From NCBI GenBank assembly GCA_964390115.1, contig CAYMGT010000007.1, positions 1 to 30,950 of the forward strand: a stretch of 30,950 nt of DNA, in the 5' to 3' direction. The DNA is from JAIPJA01 sp964390115. GTDB lineage: Bacteria > Patescibacteriota > Patescibacteriia > Patescibacteriales > UBA12465. Both the position numbers and the translations under genes were made by a program. This document shows, piece by piece, positions 30,928 through 30,950 of this stretch (its first letter is position 1; every line of letters starts with the position of its first letter). The notes under the pieces are model-generated. The model searched no databases. It was not told where the DNA came from and saw only the letters and a program-made list of their open reading frames with translations.

Positions 30928-30950
30928 AATATATTGAATTAAATATTATA

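Noticed and set aside
1..30950. Recoded TGA (as Gly in Gracilibacteria/SR1 or Trp in Mollicutes).
   Set aside because: All genes read through with the standard code and Trp residues at conserved sites are encoded by TGG.
1..30950. CRISPR arrays, insertion sequences, tRNA genes and attachment sites.
   Set aside because: No regularly spaced repeats, transposase or integrase genes, terminal repeats or tRNA cloverleaf patterns were found by eye.

Overview
The window is an AT-rich bacterial chromosome segment that uses the standard genetic code: Trp is TGG, genes end in TAA or TAG, and no in-frame TGA is needed. Several traits point to a low-GC member of the Candidate Phyla Radiation (Patescibacteria): a compact HrcA, a shortened ATP synthase delta subunit, an L,D-transpeptidase carrying calcium-repeat modules, a GHL15-type secreted protein, and very short leaders. 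This assignment is inference; there is no rRNA or marker gene here to prove it. I see no tRNA, rRNA, insertion sequence, CRISPR array or phage gene.

Layout. 41-2138 is the groES-groEL operon (minus strand) with a perfect CIRCE operator. 2155-5694 holds a secreted HExxH protein, a LexA-family repressor, a flavodoxin-fold reductase and a YceI-like lipoprotein. 5764-12632 is a complete F-type ATP synthase operon, atpZ-B-E-F-H-A-G-D-C; its c subunit has the two-carboxylate motif known from a Na+-driven rotor. 12648-14519 carries tatD, a small acidic orphan protein and an HD-domain protein. 14555-19929 is the second heat-shock cluster, hrcA-grpE-hsp20-dnaK-DUF3467-dnaJ, led by a CIRCE in which the promoter -35 box lies inside the operator. 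Its GrpE is fused to an N-terminal DUF1653 domain. 19956-22028 is the peptidoglycan transpeptidase PBP2.

22147-25510 is the most interesting region. On the plus strand it reads: a 50-aa membrane peptide, an OmpR-family response regulator, an overlooked 34-aa peptide ending in ..KPWGSK, a six-TM histidine kinase that starts 3 nt after that peptide's stop, and a class I isoprenyl diphosphate synthase-like protein whose start overlaps the kinase end. The set of enzyme, short Trp-containing peptide, multi-TM kinase and regulator matches the gene content of Bacillus ComQXPA quorum sensing (prenylated Trp pheromone), but in a different order and with different kinase/regulator families. I propose it as an independent ComQXPA-like prenyl-peptide signalling system.

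25500-30519 holds a secreted L,D-transpeptidase, asparaginyl-tRNA synthetase, a secreted GHL15-like putative glycosidase and an O-antigen ligase/polymerase-like membrane protein. 30520-30950 has no convincing protein gene. It has a minus-strand promoter and terminator that could bracket a ~240-nt RNA, and a consensus plus-strand promoter pointing out of the window.
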